Origin: an uncultured Roseburia sp.
Lineage (GTDB): Bacteria; Bacillota; Clostridia; Lachnospirales; Lachnospiraceae
Direction of reading: 5' to 3'
NCBI GenBank assembly: GCA_910587865.1
Contig: CAJUNX010000056.1
Location: 1 to 22,345 of the forward strand
DNA: 22,345 nucleotides
Made by a program: the position numbers and the translations under genes. The notes under the pieces were generated by a model. The model ran no database searches. It had not been told where the DNA came from and was given only the letters and a program-made list of their open reading frames with translations. Of this stretch, positions 5,798-13,315 are shown in pieces (position 1 is the stretch's first letter; the number at the start of each line of letters is the position of its first letter).

Positions 5798-6694
5798 TTA
5801 CTCCTTTACCGCTCCCAGCGTGATTCCCTTGACGAAATACTTCTGCAGGAAGGGATAAATGACCAGCACCGGCAGGACGCCCACCACCGCGATGGCCATA
5901 CGCACCGTCGTGGCCGGCAGGCTCCCCACGCTGACCCCGGCCATCTGGGACGCGTTTTTCGAAAGATAGCTGATATTCTCGTTCATCTGGTTTAAGATCA
6001 GCTGGATCGTGTAATATTTGCTGCCGTCTCTCTGATTTAAGTAATACAGTCCGTTCGTCCAGTCGTTCCAGTACATGAGTCCGGTCATCAGGCCGATCGT
6101 CGCTAAGATCGGCACCGAGAGCGGCAGGACGATGCTGGCAAAGATCTTAAGCTCTCCCGCGCCGTCGATCCGCGCCGCTTCCTTTAAGGACGCCGGCACA
6201 CTGAAGGTAAAGTAATTCTTGACCAGGATCACGTTGAAGGCGTTCATCAGAAGCCCCGGGAAGATCAGCGCAAAGATTGTATTCCGGATGTGGAAAATCT
6301 GTGACCAGGTATAGTAGCTCGCCACGATGCCGCCGCCGAAGAGCATCGTAAAGACGCAGAGGAAGTTGACGAACCGTCCCCCCGGCAGTCTGGTATCCGA
6401 GAGCGAATAAGCGAACGCCGCCGTCACCACAAGGCTTAACGCGGTTCCCGCCGCTGTTACTATAATTGTCATTAAGTAAGATTTGCCGATGGTGGACCAG
6501 GATGCCGCGATATATTTATAGGCCTCCATACTCCATTTCCCCGGGAAAAAGCTAAAGCCGTTCACCGTCGCCCACTGGTTATCCGTGAAGGACGCGATGA
6601 TCAGCAGGATGAACGGGATCAGCGCCAGAAGCGTCAGCACCGTCATCGCTGCATTGGCATAAATCTGCCATCTTATCGTTTCTTTTCCTTTCAT
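5798..6694 (-). CDS. Sugar ABC transporter permease, LplC/MalG type
   Basis: The 298-residue inner-membrane protein starts at ATG 6694 behind GGGGAGG (6 nt spacing). It has about six membrane helices, beginning at residues 12-35 (MTVLTLLALIPFILLIIASF). The cytoplasmic EAA loop at residues 172-194 (EAARIDGAGELKIFASIVLP) docks the ATPase. The ending YPFLQKYFVKGITLGAVKE is typical of the CUT1 carbohydrate family. It follows the partner permease by 15 nt and so belongs to the same transcript. There is no ATPase gene nearby, so an MsmX-like shared ATPase is expected. No clear terminator follows the stop codon; the toxin promoter begins about 50 nt further on. Confidence 0.9.
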   Translation of the reverse strand: MKGKETIRWQIYANAAMTVLTLLALIPFILLIIASFTDNQWATVNGFSFFPGKWSMEAYKYIAASWSTIGKSYLMTIIVTAAGTALSLVVTAAFAYSLSDTRLPGGRFVNFLCVFTMLFGGGIVASYYTWSQIFHIRNTIFALIFPGLLMNAFNVILVKNYFTFSVPASLKEAARIDGAGELKIFASIVLPLSVPILATIGLMTGLMYWNDWTNGLYYLNQRDGSKYYTIQLILNQMNENISYLSKNASQMAGVSVGSLPATTVRMAIAVVGVLPVLVIYPFLQKYFVKGITLGAVKE

Positions 6695-6709
6695 ACTCTA
6701 CCTCCCCTT

Positions 6710-7654
6710 CTAAAACAGCGCATTTTCTCTGCTGTACTTCGAGACGATCTTATTCGCAGTCATGACCAGGATAAAGCCAACGATCGACTGGAACACACTG
6801 GCCGCGGAAGACATACCGTAGTCACTGTTCTGCATCAGCGCGTTATAGACATAGACGTCGATGGTCTGCGTCACGGAATAAAGCGCCCCGGAGTTCTTCG
6901 GCACCTGGTAAAACAGGCCGAAATCGGAGGCAAAGATACGCCCGATCGAAAGAATAAACATGGTGATGACCGTCGGCTTAATCAGCGGCAGCGTAATGTT
7001 TTTGATCTGCTGCCATTTTGTCGCGCCGTCGATCCGGGCCGCCTCGTAATAATCCTGGCTGATGCCCACGATGCTGGAGAGGTAAATGATCATGGAATAG
7101 CCGATGCCCTTCCACAGGTGCACAAAGGTAAGGATGAAGGGCCAGTAGCGCTTCTCCTGATACCACTGGATCGTATTTAACCCCAGCCCCTTTAACACGG
7201 AATTGATCAGTCCGGTATCCGCGGCAAAAAAGGCGTACACCAGGTAGCTGACCACCACCCAGCTGATCAGGTAGGGCAGCAGGATCAGACTCTGATAAAT
7301 CCGGGAAGCGACCTTACTTCTCACCTCATTCAGCAGAATCGCCGCCGCGATGGCCAGCACGGTTCCTAAGATGATAAATACCACGTTGTACAGTACCGTG
7401 TTGCGGATAATGTCAAACGCCGTGCTGGTTTTAAACAGGAATTTGAAATTTTCGAACCCGCACCAGGGGCTCCCCCAGATGCCCTTCCGGACGTCGAGCT
7501 TTTTAAACGCGATCGAGATGCCGAACATCGGCAGATAATTGTTGCAGATCATATAGGTCAGTCCCGGGAGCATCAGCAGATACAGCGGTATCATCTGCTT
7601 CCAGTATATTTTTTCCCCGCGCTTTTTTACGCCGGTTTTGGTCTTTTTCGCCAT
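6710..7654 (-). CDS. Sugar ABC transporter permease, LplB type
   Basis: The 314-residue protein starts at ATG 7654 with AGGAGG 7 nt upstream. A basic N-terminus (MAKKTKTGVKKRGEK) is followed by a helix (MIPLYLLMLPGLTYMICNNY) and the signature YLPMFGISIAFKK found in LplB-like permeases. The EAA loop is at residues 204-226 (EAARIDGATKWQQIKNITLP). It pairs with the LplC-type permease directly downstream to form the membrane channel, and uses the lipoprotein encoded upstream as the capture protein. The cargo is likely an oligosaccharide, judged by the neighbouring glycoside hydrolase. Confidence 0.9.
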   Translation of the reverse strand: MAKKTKTGVKKRGEKIYWKQMIPLYLLMLPGLTYMICNNYLPMFGISIAFKKLDVRKGIWGSPWCGFENFKFLFKTSTAFDIIRNTVLYNVVFIILGTVLAIAAAILLNEVRSKVASRIYQSLILLPYLISWVVVSYLVYAFFAADTGLINSVLKGLGLNTIQWYQEKRYWPFILTFVHLWKGIGYSMIIYLSSIVGISQDYYEAARIDGATKWQQIKNITLPLIKPTVITMFILSIGRIFASDFGLFYQVPKNSGALYSVTQTIDVYVYNALMQNSDYGMSSAASVFQSIVGFILVMTANKIVSKYSRENALF

Positions 7655-7696
7655 TTGTCTTCCTCCTCTGACAATCGTTCACACCGGTTTTATGGT

Positions 7697-7739
7697 AAAA
7701 AAAGGCCGCCGTGCAAAAATCTCCTTTTCACACGGCAGC
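7697..7739 (-). terminator. Intercistronic terminator/attenuator between binding protein and permease genes
   Basis: On the minus strand, GCTGCCGTG (complement of 7731-7739) pairs with CACGGCGGC (complement of 7705-7713) over 9 bp with one G-U. It is followed by a C and seven T. It sits between the solute-binding gene and the permease genes of one operon, so partial read-through would give more binding protein than permease. Confidence 0.8.
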
Positions 7740-7757
7740 TCTTTTCTATCGCCAGGC

Positions 7758-9377
7758 CTACTGCTCCGCCAGCCATGCGTCCAGCTGCGCCTGGTTTGCC
7801 GCTATGATCTCGTCGATCCCGGCGTCCTCAAGCGCCTTTAAGAACTCAGGCATCACCGTCGCCGGATCCTGCGCGCCGCAGTTGACGATACCGATATACT
7901 GCTGGATCACTGCACTTACCGCAGTCTGCTGCGCTGCCACCTCCGTTGCGTTGAAGACATATCCCAGCGCCACTGACTTTCTGTCATCGCTGATGCTGTT
8001 GTTAAACTCCTCCGCCATATCGTAATAGCTCATCTCATTCGGCGTAAAGACCGGAATCGAAAGCTTGTCGCCGAAGACGTGCAGCGGCATATTATACGGG
8101 GTGCTGGCCGCGTCCACGCCGTCCGCGTAGTCGATCACCGCGCGTCCGCCCGGCTCGTCGCCGTCGTCGAGCACCTTGTAGCTCGTTCCCTCAAGGCCGT
8201 AGGTCAGCATCACATCCAGATCATTGTCCGCGTAGAGCAGATTCAAAAACTGGAAGGTCTTCTCCGGGTTCTCACATCCGGACGTAATTGCCCAGCTTGT
8301 AGTGGTATACATCTGTGTCGCCGCAAACGGCTCCACCAAATTGATTGTTGTCATCGGATACCCGCAGTCACGTGACAGATTTGACTCCATATCCGTCTCC
8401 GTGGAAGAAAAACTTCCGAGATAAAATCCGGACTGTACCTGCACGGTGCCGGCATCCGTATTCGTCGAAGCATCCGGGGAGAAATATCCCTTTTTCGCCC
8501 AGTCATACATCCGCTCTGCATGCGCCTGATATTCCGGCGTTGCAAAAATATTGGTAACTGTCGTCTCACCGTCCAATCCGCCTCCCGGCAGGACTCCGGT
8601 TCCATATGATCCGCCAAGCGTATCGGTTGCATTCATATACTGGTAAAATTCGCTGTTTGACGCCGTGCCGGCCACACAGTAATAGCCGTCCCCGTATTTC
8701 TCCTTATAAGCAGCGAACAGCTCCTCCAGATCTTCCACCGTGTAGGTCTTGTCTATATCAAATGTAAAGCCGAGCTCCTCCACGATATCCGTCCTGGCAA
8801 AAAAGCCGTAAGATCTCGCCCATTTCTCTTCCGACGGAATCGAATAAAGCTTGCCGTCAAAATAGCCGCCGGCCATCGCAATGCCCTCTGCCTTCTCAAT
8901 GTCCGCGCCGTACTGCGCGTACAGATCGTCCAGCGGAATGATCGCGTTCTTATTTACATAATCGGATACCCCCGAAAAAAGTGTTGAAATCAGATCCACC
9001 TTGTCGCCCGAGGTGATCATCAGGTTCACCTGTGAGCTCAGGTCAAATGCCGAGATCGGATATAAGGTCACGTGAACGCCGACCTCCGCCTCCGCAATCT
9101 CATTGATCGCAGCCTCCACGTCCGCAAGTCCGGACGGCTCCGCTCCCAGCACCGGGATTGTCATGACAACCTCATAGATCTCACCGTCCGCCGCTGCGCT
9201 GCCGCCTGCTCCCTCATCGGACCCGGCATCCGCGCCAGCCTCCGTCCCTGCCGCTGCGCCGCCTGTACTCTGTCCTCCGCCCGCATTCGCGTCATCCGTT
9301 CCTCCTTTGCCGCAGCCTGCCAGCAATGACACTGCCATAGCTCCGGTCAGCAGCGATACAAGTACTCTCTTTTTCAT
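7758..9377 (-). CDS. Carbohydrate ABC transporter solute-binding lipoprotein (LplA type)
   Basis: The 539-residue precursor starts at ATG 9377 with GGAGG 8 nt upstream. A lipoprotein signal ends in the lipobox SLLAGC (Cys22), followed by a Gly/Ala/Asp-rich linker to about residue 65. The mature part (YEVVMTIPVLG onwards) has the length and layout of the large family-1 binding proteins that partner LplB/LplC permeases, including the C-terminal portion with NSISDDRKSVALGY-type sequence. It captures the sugar outside the membrane for the two permeases encoded downstream. It is the first gene of its operon, directly downstream of a YesM/YesN pair in the same orientation, the usual arrangement for a regulator that switches on its transporter. 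The ligand cannot be named from sequence. Confidence 0.88.
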   Translation of the reverse strand: MKKRVLVSLLTGAMAVSLLAGCGKGGTDDANAGGGQSTGGAAAGTEAGADAGSDEGAGGSAAADGEIYEVVMTIPVLGAEPSGLADVEAAINEIAEAEVGVHVTLYPISAFDLSSQVNLMITSGDKVDLISTLFSGVSDYVNKNAIIPLDDLYAQYGADIEKAEGIAMAGGYFDGKLYSIPSEEKWARSYGFFARTDIVEELGFTFDIDKTYTVEDLEELFAAYKEKYGDGYYCVAGTASNSEFYQYMNATDTLGGSYGTGVLPGGGLDGETTVTNIFATPEYQAHAERMYDWAKKGYFSPDASTNTDAGTVQVQSGFYLGSFSSTETDMESNLSRDCGYPMTTINLVEPFAATQMYTTTSWAITSGCENPEKTFQFLNLLYADNDLDVMLTYGLEGTSYKVLDDGDEPGGRAVIDYADGVDAASTPYNMPLHVFGDKLSIPVFTPNEMSYYDMAEEFNNSISDDRKSVALGYVFNATEVAAQQTAVSAVIQQYIGIVNCGAQDPATVMPEFLKALEDAGIDEIIAANQAQLDAWLAEQ

Positions 9378-9424
9378 AAACTCTGCCTCCTTTTCTTTGC
9401 TGTTCGATCAGCAGTTCTGTTATT

Positions 9425-9430
9425 ATTGTA
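9425..9430 (-). promoter_or_regulatory. Possible -10 element of the transporter operon
   Basis: The minus-strand TACAAT sits about 48 nt before the binding-protein start codon. No good -35 is visible 16-18 nt upstream, which would fit a promoter that needs an AraC-type activator such as the YesN-like protein encoded next door. This is weak evidence on its own. Confidence 0.35.
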
Positions 9431-9591
9431 CAATCCGGAAGCAAAAATGTATTTTCCAATCTCACCCGTTTTTATGAAATATCGGATCGCTTTGACACAA
9501 TTCCGACATAAAGTAACACTATCCCAACATGCGGATAATCCTTTGCGTGCGATCCTGCCCTGACAGAATCCGACCGCGCCAAAGCCGCAGT

Positions 9592-9766
9592 CAGGCGCCC
9601 TCCGCACATGAACACCCCCGTATGCGCTCATCGGGCGGCGTGAAGTGCATGCCGCGGCCAGGCGCCCTCCGCACACGAACGTCACCCGCCTCGGCCAGGC
9701 GCCCTCCGCACACGAACGCCCCCGCCTCGGCCAGGCGCCTTCCCGCACATGAACACCCCCTTACCG
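9592..9766. repeat. GC-rich imperfect tandem repeat, 36-37 bp unit, in the regulator-transporter intergenic region
   Basis: The core CAGGCGCCCTCCGCACA recurs at 9592, 9659 and 9696, with a variant CAGGCGCCTTCCCGCACA at 9732. Spacings are 67, 37 and 36 bp; the first unit carries about 30 extra bases. The first and last copies share CACATGAACACCCCC, and the middle two share CACACGAACG. The repeats lie in the 400-bp gap between the response regulator stop (9776) and the binding-protein gene. The rest of that gap (9378-9590) is AT-rich and presumably holds the promoter. No coding function is evident. Confidence 0.7.
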
Positions 9767-9775
9767 CAGTCGCCC

Positions 9776-10543
9776 TTAAAGGTTCCTCCGGTACTCCCGC
9801 GGCGTCATGCCCGTAAATTTTTTAAAGCTTTTGGTAAAATAAGAATAGTTGTTGTACCCGGTCTTAAACGCGATCGCGCTCACGGAAAGCTCCGGGTCTT
9901 TTAGCAGCTCCTTCGCCAGCTCCAGCCGTTTCTGAATCACATAGTCCATGATCGTACAGCCGTTCTTTTTCTTGAACAGCCGGCCGAGGTGCGTCGCGCT
10001 CACACCCACCTGCGCGGCCAGTTCCTCCAGCGAGAGATCTTCCTGCAGATTACTGCATATATAGTTTTCTGTTTTTGTGAGAATCTCACCGTTTCCGGCT
10101 CCTCTCACATCTTCCGTCAGATGTTTTAAGTAGCGTTTTCCGTAATCCTTGTAACGCTGGTTTTCCACGTCAAGTCCGATCTTTTCCTCCGCCTTTTTTA
10201 AGTACTCCACGACCTCGTCCGTGTCCACCGGTTTTAAAATATACCCGAGACACTGCAGCCGCACCGCTTCCCTCGCAAATGCAAATTCATCATGACAGGT
10301 TAAAAAGATGCACTCCGTCGCGGGATAATTCTCCTTCACCCAGCTCACAAGCTCCATCCCGCCGAGCATCGGCATCTCGATATCGCAGAGCAGGACGTCC
10401 ACCGTATGCTCCCGGAAGATCTTCACCGCCTGGGCATAGCTGCCCGCCGTGTAGATCTCGTCAAAATGCAGTTCCTGCCAGGGAATATCATCCACAAGCC
10501 CCTGGATCGCCAGTATCTCGTCATCCACAATCAGAAGATTCAT
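9776..10543 (-). CDS. YesN-like response regulator with AraC-type DNA-binding domain
   Basis: The 255-residue protein starts at ATG 10543 behind AGGAGG and overlaps the kinase stop codon in an ATGA junction, so the two are translationally coupled. Residues 1-120 are a receiver domain: acidic pocket D7/D8, phosphate-accepting D54 (LLCDIEMP), T82 and K104. Residues about 150-253 carry two AraC-type helix-turn-helix motifs (LSLEELAAQVGVSATHLGRL and VSAIAFKTGYNNYSYFTKSF) and end in MTPREYRRNL. Many YesN proteins are about 500 residues with a middle region; this is a compact version. It probably activates the sugar-transport operon that begins 400 bp downstream. Confidence 0.92.
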   Translation of the reverse strand: MNLLIVDDEILAIQGLVDDIPWQELHFDEIYTAGSYAQAVKIFREHTVDVLLCDIEMPMLGGMELVSWVKENYPATECIFLTCHDEFAFAREAVRLQCLGYILKPVDTDEVVEYLKKAEEKIGLDVENQRYKDYGKRYLKHLTEDVRGAGNGEILTKTENYICSNLQEDLSLEELAAQVGVSATHLGRLFKKKNGCTIMDYVIQKRLELAKELLKDPELSVSAIAFKTGYNNYSYFTKSFKKFTGMTPREYRRNL

Positions 10544-12228
10544 CTGCTCCCTCCTCTCGCACCCACCGCTCCTTTTTCATCACACTCCGCTCCTCTGCGG
10601 ACCGGTATCTCCCTGGCCTTCTCCGGCAGCAGGAGGTAGACCTGCGTCCCCTCGCCCGGACTGCTGGTGATATGGATCTGCGCTTCCTTCCCGTAAATCA
10701 GCTCCATTCTTCTCCGGCAGTTCCAGATACCGATGTGTTTTCCTCTCCCGTCGGTTAAGATCTCTGCGCGGTTTAAGCAGTCGAGCACCTCCGGCTCCAT
10801 CCCGTTTCCCGTGTCGCAGACCGAAATGCTGACCATGTCCTCCTTTTTGCGCGCAATCACGATAATCTCGATCTCACGTTCCATGTCAAGCGCGTATTTG
10901 ACCGCATTCTCCACGAAGTTCAGGATCAGAAGCGACGGCAGGAAGATCTCCTCAATCCCCTCCTCCACGTCAAACATCCATGTGAATTTGCCGGGAAAAC
11001 GCACCATCTGAATCTCAAGATAATTCTCAATGCCCTTCAGCTCGTTTTTCAGGCTCACCATCCCGTCCGTATGCCACAGCGAAAATCTGAGATAATCAGC
11101 GAGATATTTCGTAAAACTCTTAATCTCTTTAATCTTCCCGGATTTGGACATGCTGAAAATAATGTTTAAGCTGTTCATCAGAAAATGCGGGTTTACCTGC
11201 AGCCGCAGATTGATCGCCTCGATCTCCATCCGCGCCAGTTCTTTCTCGTACGTCTCGATCTTTAAATCCGTCAGCTGATCCGCCATCTCGTTAAATCTGC
11301 GGTTTAGCTCCCATGTTTCCCGGTTCTCGCCGGTTTCCGCGATCCGGTAATCGGGATCGCCCTCCCCCAGCCTGCACATCGCGGCATGCAGACGATTCAG
11401 CGGGACAATCAGCCAGCGGTTCAGTCCCAGCATCAGAAACGGAATTGCGGCAAGACAGACGACGACAAGCACCAGCCCGATCTGATGAACCGCCGGCAGC
11501 TCCCGAAGCAGCGCGGAGCGGTCAACGCTGATCCTTGCGCAGATGTCCGTATTTCCCAGCCGGATCACATCCTCACTGTCCGTCCGGCCGTCCGGCACGG
11601 CGGCCTCTCCTTCCGGAAAGACCTCAATCCACGCCTCCCTCTCCGAAAATTCCGCGTTTACATCGCGCTCAAGCTGTGACACATTGATCAGCGCGCCAAA
11701 CGAAAAATTCTTCATCGAAACGCCGTGTATCATCCATTTCGTCCCGGCGATCTCCGTCAGAAACCAGTTTCCCGGCATCGTTTTAGCACAATTTTCCAAA
11801 AAATAATCGCGCACTGCCGTCCGCTCTCCTACAAACATATTTTTGATCGCGACATTCGCGTATTCTCCGTCCGCCACCACGAAAAAATAGGCGTCGGCAT
11901 CCGTATTGTACTGACACCGTTTGTTCAGCTCCTGCCACAGAAAATTCTCCGCACGCACATCCTCCCCGCGCGTCTCCATCTGATAAAGCTGCGCCACATA
12001 CACATTTTCTTCTATGCTGGAGGCCAGATAGGTGTCCGCACTTCCCATGCGGTCCGCCGTCTGATTGAAATAAATCTCCACCGCATGGCGCATCCCTTCC
12101 CTGATCTGCTGACCATACGCCTGCCTGGCGACCCGGATATAGCCGACCGCCGTAGCACAGACCGGAAGCACCAGCACCACCAGCAGCAGAATCACCTGTG
12201 TTTTTACCGAATAACGCCTTGTGGCCAT
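10540..12228 (-). CDS. YesM-like sensor histidine kinase
   Basis: ATG 12228 was chosen because AGGAGG lies 8 nt upstream; an earlier ATG at 12234 is only 2 nt from that site. The 562-residue protein has a first membrane helix at about 12-31, an extracytoplasmic sensing region at about 32-248, and a second helix at about 249-270. A HAMP linker follows (to about 325). The His_kinase domain has phosphorylatable H348 in LQVNPHFLMNSLN, and the ATPase domain has N441 (NFVENAVKYAL), DTGNGM (472-477) and GKHIGIWNCRRR. It senses a sugar, or a binding protein loaded with sugar, and phosphorylates the YesN-like partner encoded next. A promoter and a leader hairpin precede it. Confidence 0.92.
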   Translation of the reverse strand: MATRRYSVKTQVILLLVVLVLPVCATAVGYIRVARQAYGQQIREGMRHAVEIYFNQTADRMGSADTYLASSIEENVYVAQLYQMETRGEDVRAENFLWQELNKRCQYNTDADAYFFVVADGEYANVAIKNMFVGERTAVRDYFLENCAKTMPGNWFLTEIAGTKWMIHGVSMKNFSFGALINVSQLERDVNAEFSEREAWIEVFPEGEAAVPDGRTDSEDVIRLGNTDICARISVDRSALLRELPAVHQIGLVLVVVCLAAIPFLMLGLNRWLIVPLNRLHAAMCRLGEGDPDYRIAETGENRETWELNRRFNEMADQLTDLKIETYEKELARMEIEAINLRLQVNPHFLMNSLNIIFSMSKSGKIKEIKSFTKYLADYLRFSLWHTDGMVSLKNELKGIENYLEIQMVRFPGKFTWMFDVEEGIEEIFLPSLLILNFVENAVKYALDMEREIEIIVIARKKEDMVSISVCDTGNGMEPEVLDCLNRAEILTDGRGKHIGIWNCRRRMELIYGKEAQIHITSSPGEGTQVYLLLPEKAREIPVRRGAECDEKGAVGARGGSR

Positions 12229-12243
12229 CCGCATATCCTCCTG

Positions 12244-12261
12244 CCCGGGCACTCTCCCGGG
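12244..12261 (-). promoter_or_regulatory. CCCGGG-CCCGGG hairpin just before the kinase ribosome site
   Basis: Two CCCGGG hexamers (12244-12249 and 12256-12261) separated by 6 nt can form a 6-bp GC stem in the mRNA leader. The stem ends 1 nt before AGGAGG. It could limit ribosome access and keep kinase and regulator levels low. Confidence 0.4.
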
Positions 12262-12274
12262 ATGTTTTCCATCT

Positions 12275-12303
12275 ATTATAAATAAGTTTTGAGCGGCAGA
12301 CAA
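12275..12303 (-). promoter_or_regulatory. Promoter of the kinase-regulator operon
   Basis: On the minus strand, TTGTCT (12303-12298), a 17-nt spacer and a perfect TATAAT (12280-12275). The start of transcription would be near 12268, giving a leader of about 40 nt. Confidence 0.8.
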
Positions 12304-12312
12304 GTTTCTCTT

Positions 12313-12354
12313 AAAAAAATTACCGGCAGGGCTCTTTAAAAAGAGTCCTGCCGG
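12313..12354 (-). terminator. Terminator of the fructoside-utilisation operon
   Basis: CCGGCAGGGCTCTTT (12323-12337) pairs with AAAGAGTCCTGCCGG (12340-12354) with a single G-U. It is followed on the minus strand by TAATTTTTTT. It lies just past the ROK kinase stop codon and separates that operon from the two-component operon. Confidence 0.9.
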
Positions 12355-12363
12355 ATTCCGTTT

Positions 12364-13242
12364 TCAGGATATTCCGTATTCGATCATCCCCAGCCGCACC
12401 GCGCCGAGGATCCCCGGATCCTCGCCGAGCGCCGGCGGGACAATATAAGTTTCGATCGCATCCGTGACCGCCAGATGATGTACGTAGCCGTTTAAAAGCT
12501 CCTGCACGCCGCTTCGCACCATGGGAAACAGGCGTTTCTGATGCATCACACCGCCCCAGAGGATCACCTTCTGCGGGGAATAGGTCAGGATATAATCCGC
12601 CACAGCCTGCGCAATATAGTACGCCTCCAGCTCCCATACCTCATCCCGGTCCGCAAGCTCCGCCGCCGGCTTTCCCCATCGTCCTGCGATCGCCGGCCCG
12701 CTGGCCAGCCCCTCCATGCAGTCCGGATGGAACGGACAGTGCCCCGCATAGGTATCCTCTGGATGGCGCTTTAAGAGAATATGCCCTGCCTCCGGGTGTA
12801 CCAGACCGTGCAGCAGCCCTCCATTGACGTAGACGCCGACACCGACGCCGGTTCCGACTGTAATGTAAATCGCAGAATTGCACCCGCGCGCCGCGCCCCA
12901 GGTCACCTCGCCCAGAATCGCACCGTTGACGTCCGTGTCAAAGCCCACCGGAACGGAGAGCTCCCGCCGGAAAAATCCCGCGATATCACAGTCCGTCCAG
13001 CCCGGCTTCGGCGTTTTCGTGATATATCCATAGGTCTTCGAATTCCGGTCCGGGTCTATCGGGCCGAAGCATCCGATCCCCAGCGCCGCGATCTCATACT
13101 GTTTCAAACAGGCGGCGATCTCCTTTAACGTCTCCTCCGGCTGTCTGGTCGGCACCGACATCCGGTCTAAGAGCTTCCCCGTCTCGTCCGCCACCGCGCA
13201 GACCATTTTGGTCCCCCCTGCTTCAATTCCTCCAAACTGCAT
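12364..13242 (-). CDS. ROK-family fructokinase
   Basis: ATG 13242 has AGGAGG 5 nt upstream; the ATG at 13263 has no ribosome site, so the protein is 292 residues. The N-terminal phosphate-binding motif GGIEAGGTK (4-12) is followed by D104 in FDTDVNGA, the expected catalytic base. TVGTGVGVG (128-136) and a zinc site (H154, C169, H172, C175 in HCPFHPDC) complete the ROK pattern. The two insertions GWTDCD and HPEAGHILLKRHPED resemble those of bacterial ROK fructokinases. It would phosphorylate fructose released by the GH32 enzyme encoded 73 nt upstream, using ATP, to give fructose 6-phosphate. It is the last gene of the operon. Specificity for fructose rather than mannose or glucose is inferred from the context. 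Confidence 0.88.
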   Translation of the reverse strand: MQFGGIEAGGTKMVCAVADETGKLLDRMSVPTRQPEETLKEIAACLKQYEIAALGIGCFGPIDPDRNSKTYGYITKTPKPGWTDCDIAGFFRRELSVPVGFDTDVNGAILGEVTWGAARGCNSAIYITVGTGVGVGVYVNGGLLHGLVHPEAGHILLKRHPEDTYAGHCPFHPDCMEGLASGPAIAGRWGKPAAELADRDEVWELEAYYIAQAVADYILTYSPQKVILWGGVMHQKRLFPMVRSGVQELLNGYVHHLAVTDAIETYIVPPALGEDPGILGAVRLGMIEYGIS

Positions 13243-13315
13243 CTGATCCTCCTTATCTGACATGATGTCAGGGGCAAACGAATCCGCCCCGTGACGCCTT
13301 CGGATTTCTCCGTAT

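Noticed and set aside
9374..9748. A 124-codon minus-strand ORF reading through the tandem repeats, rich in Arg/Gly/Ala
   Set aside because: It consists mainly of the repeat units and AT-rich promoter DNA, has no ribosome site and overlaps the binding-protein start. Best seen as non-coding.
9592..9766. The 36-37 bp repeats as a CRISPR array
   Set aside because: The units abut each other without unique spacers, vary in sequence, and no cas genes are near.
13243..13263. A longer start for the ROK kinase at 13263 (seven extra residues)
   Set aside because: No ribosome site precedes it, while AGGAGG stands 5 nt before the ATG at 13242.
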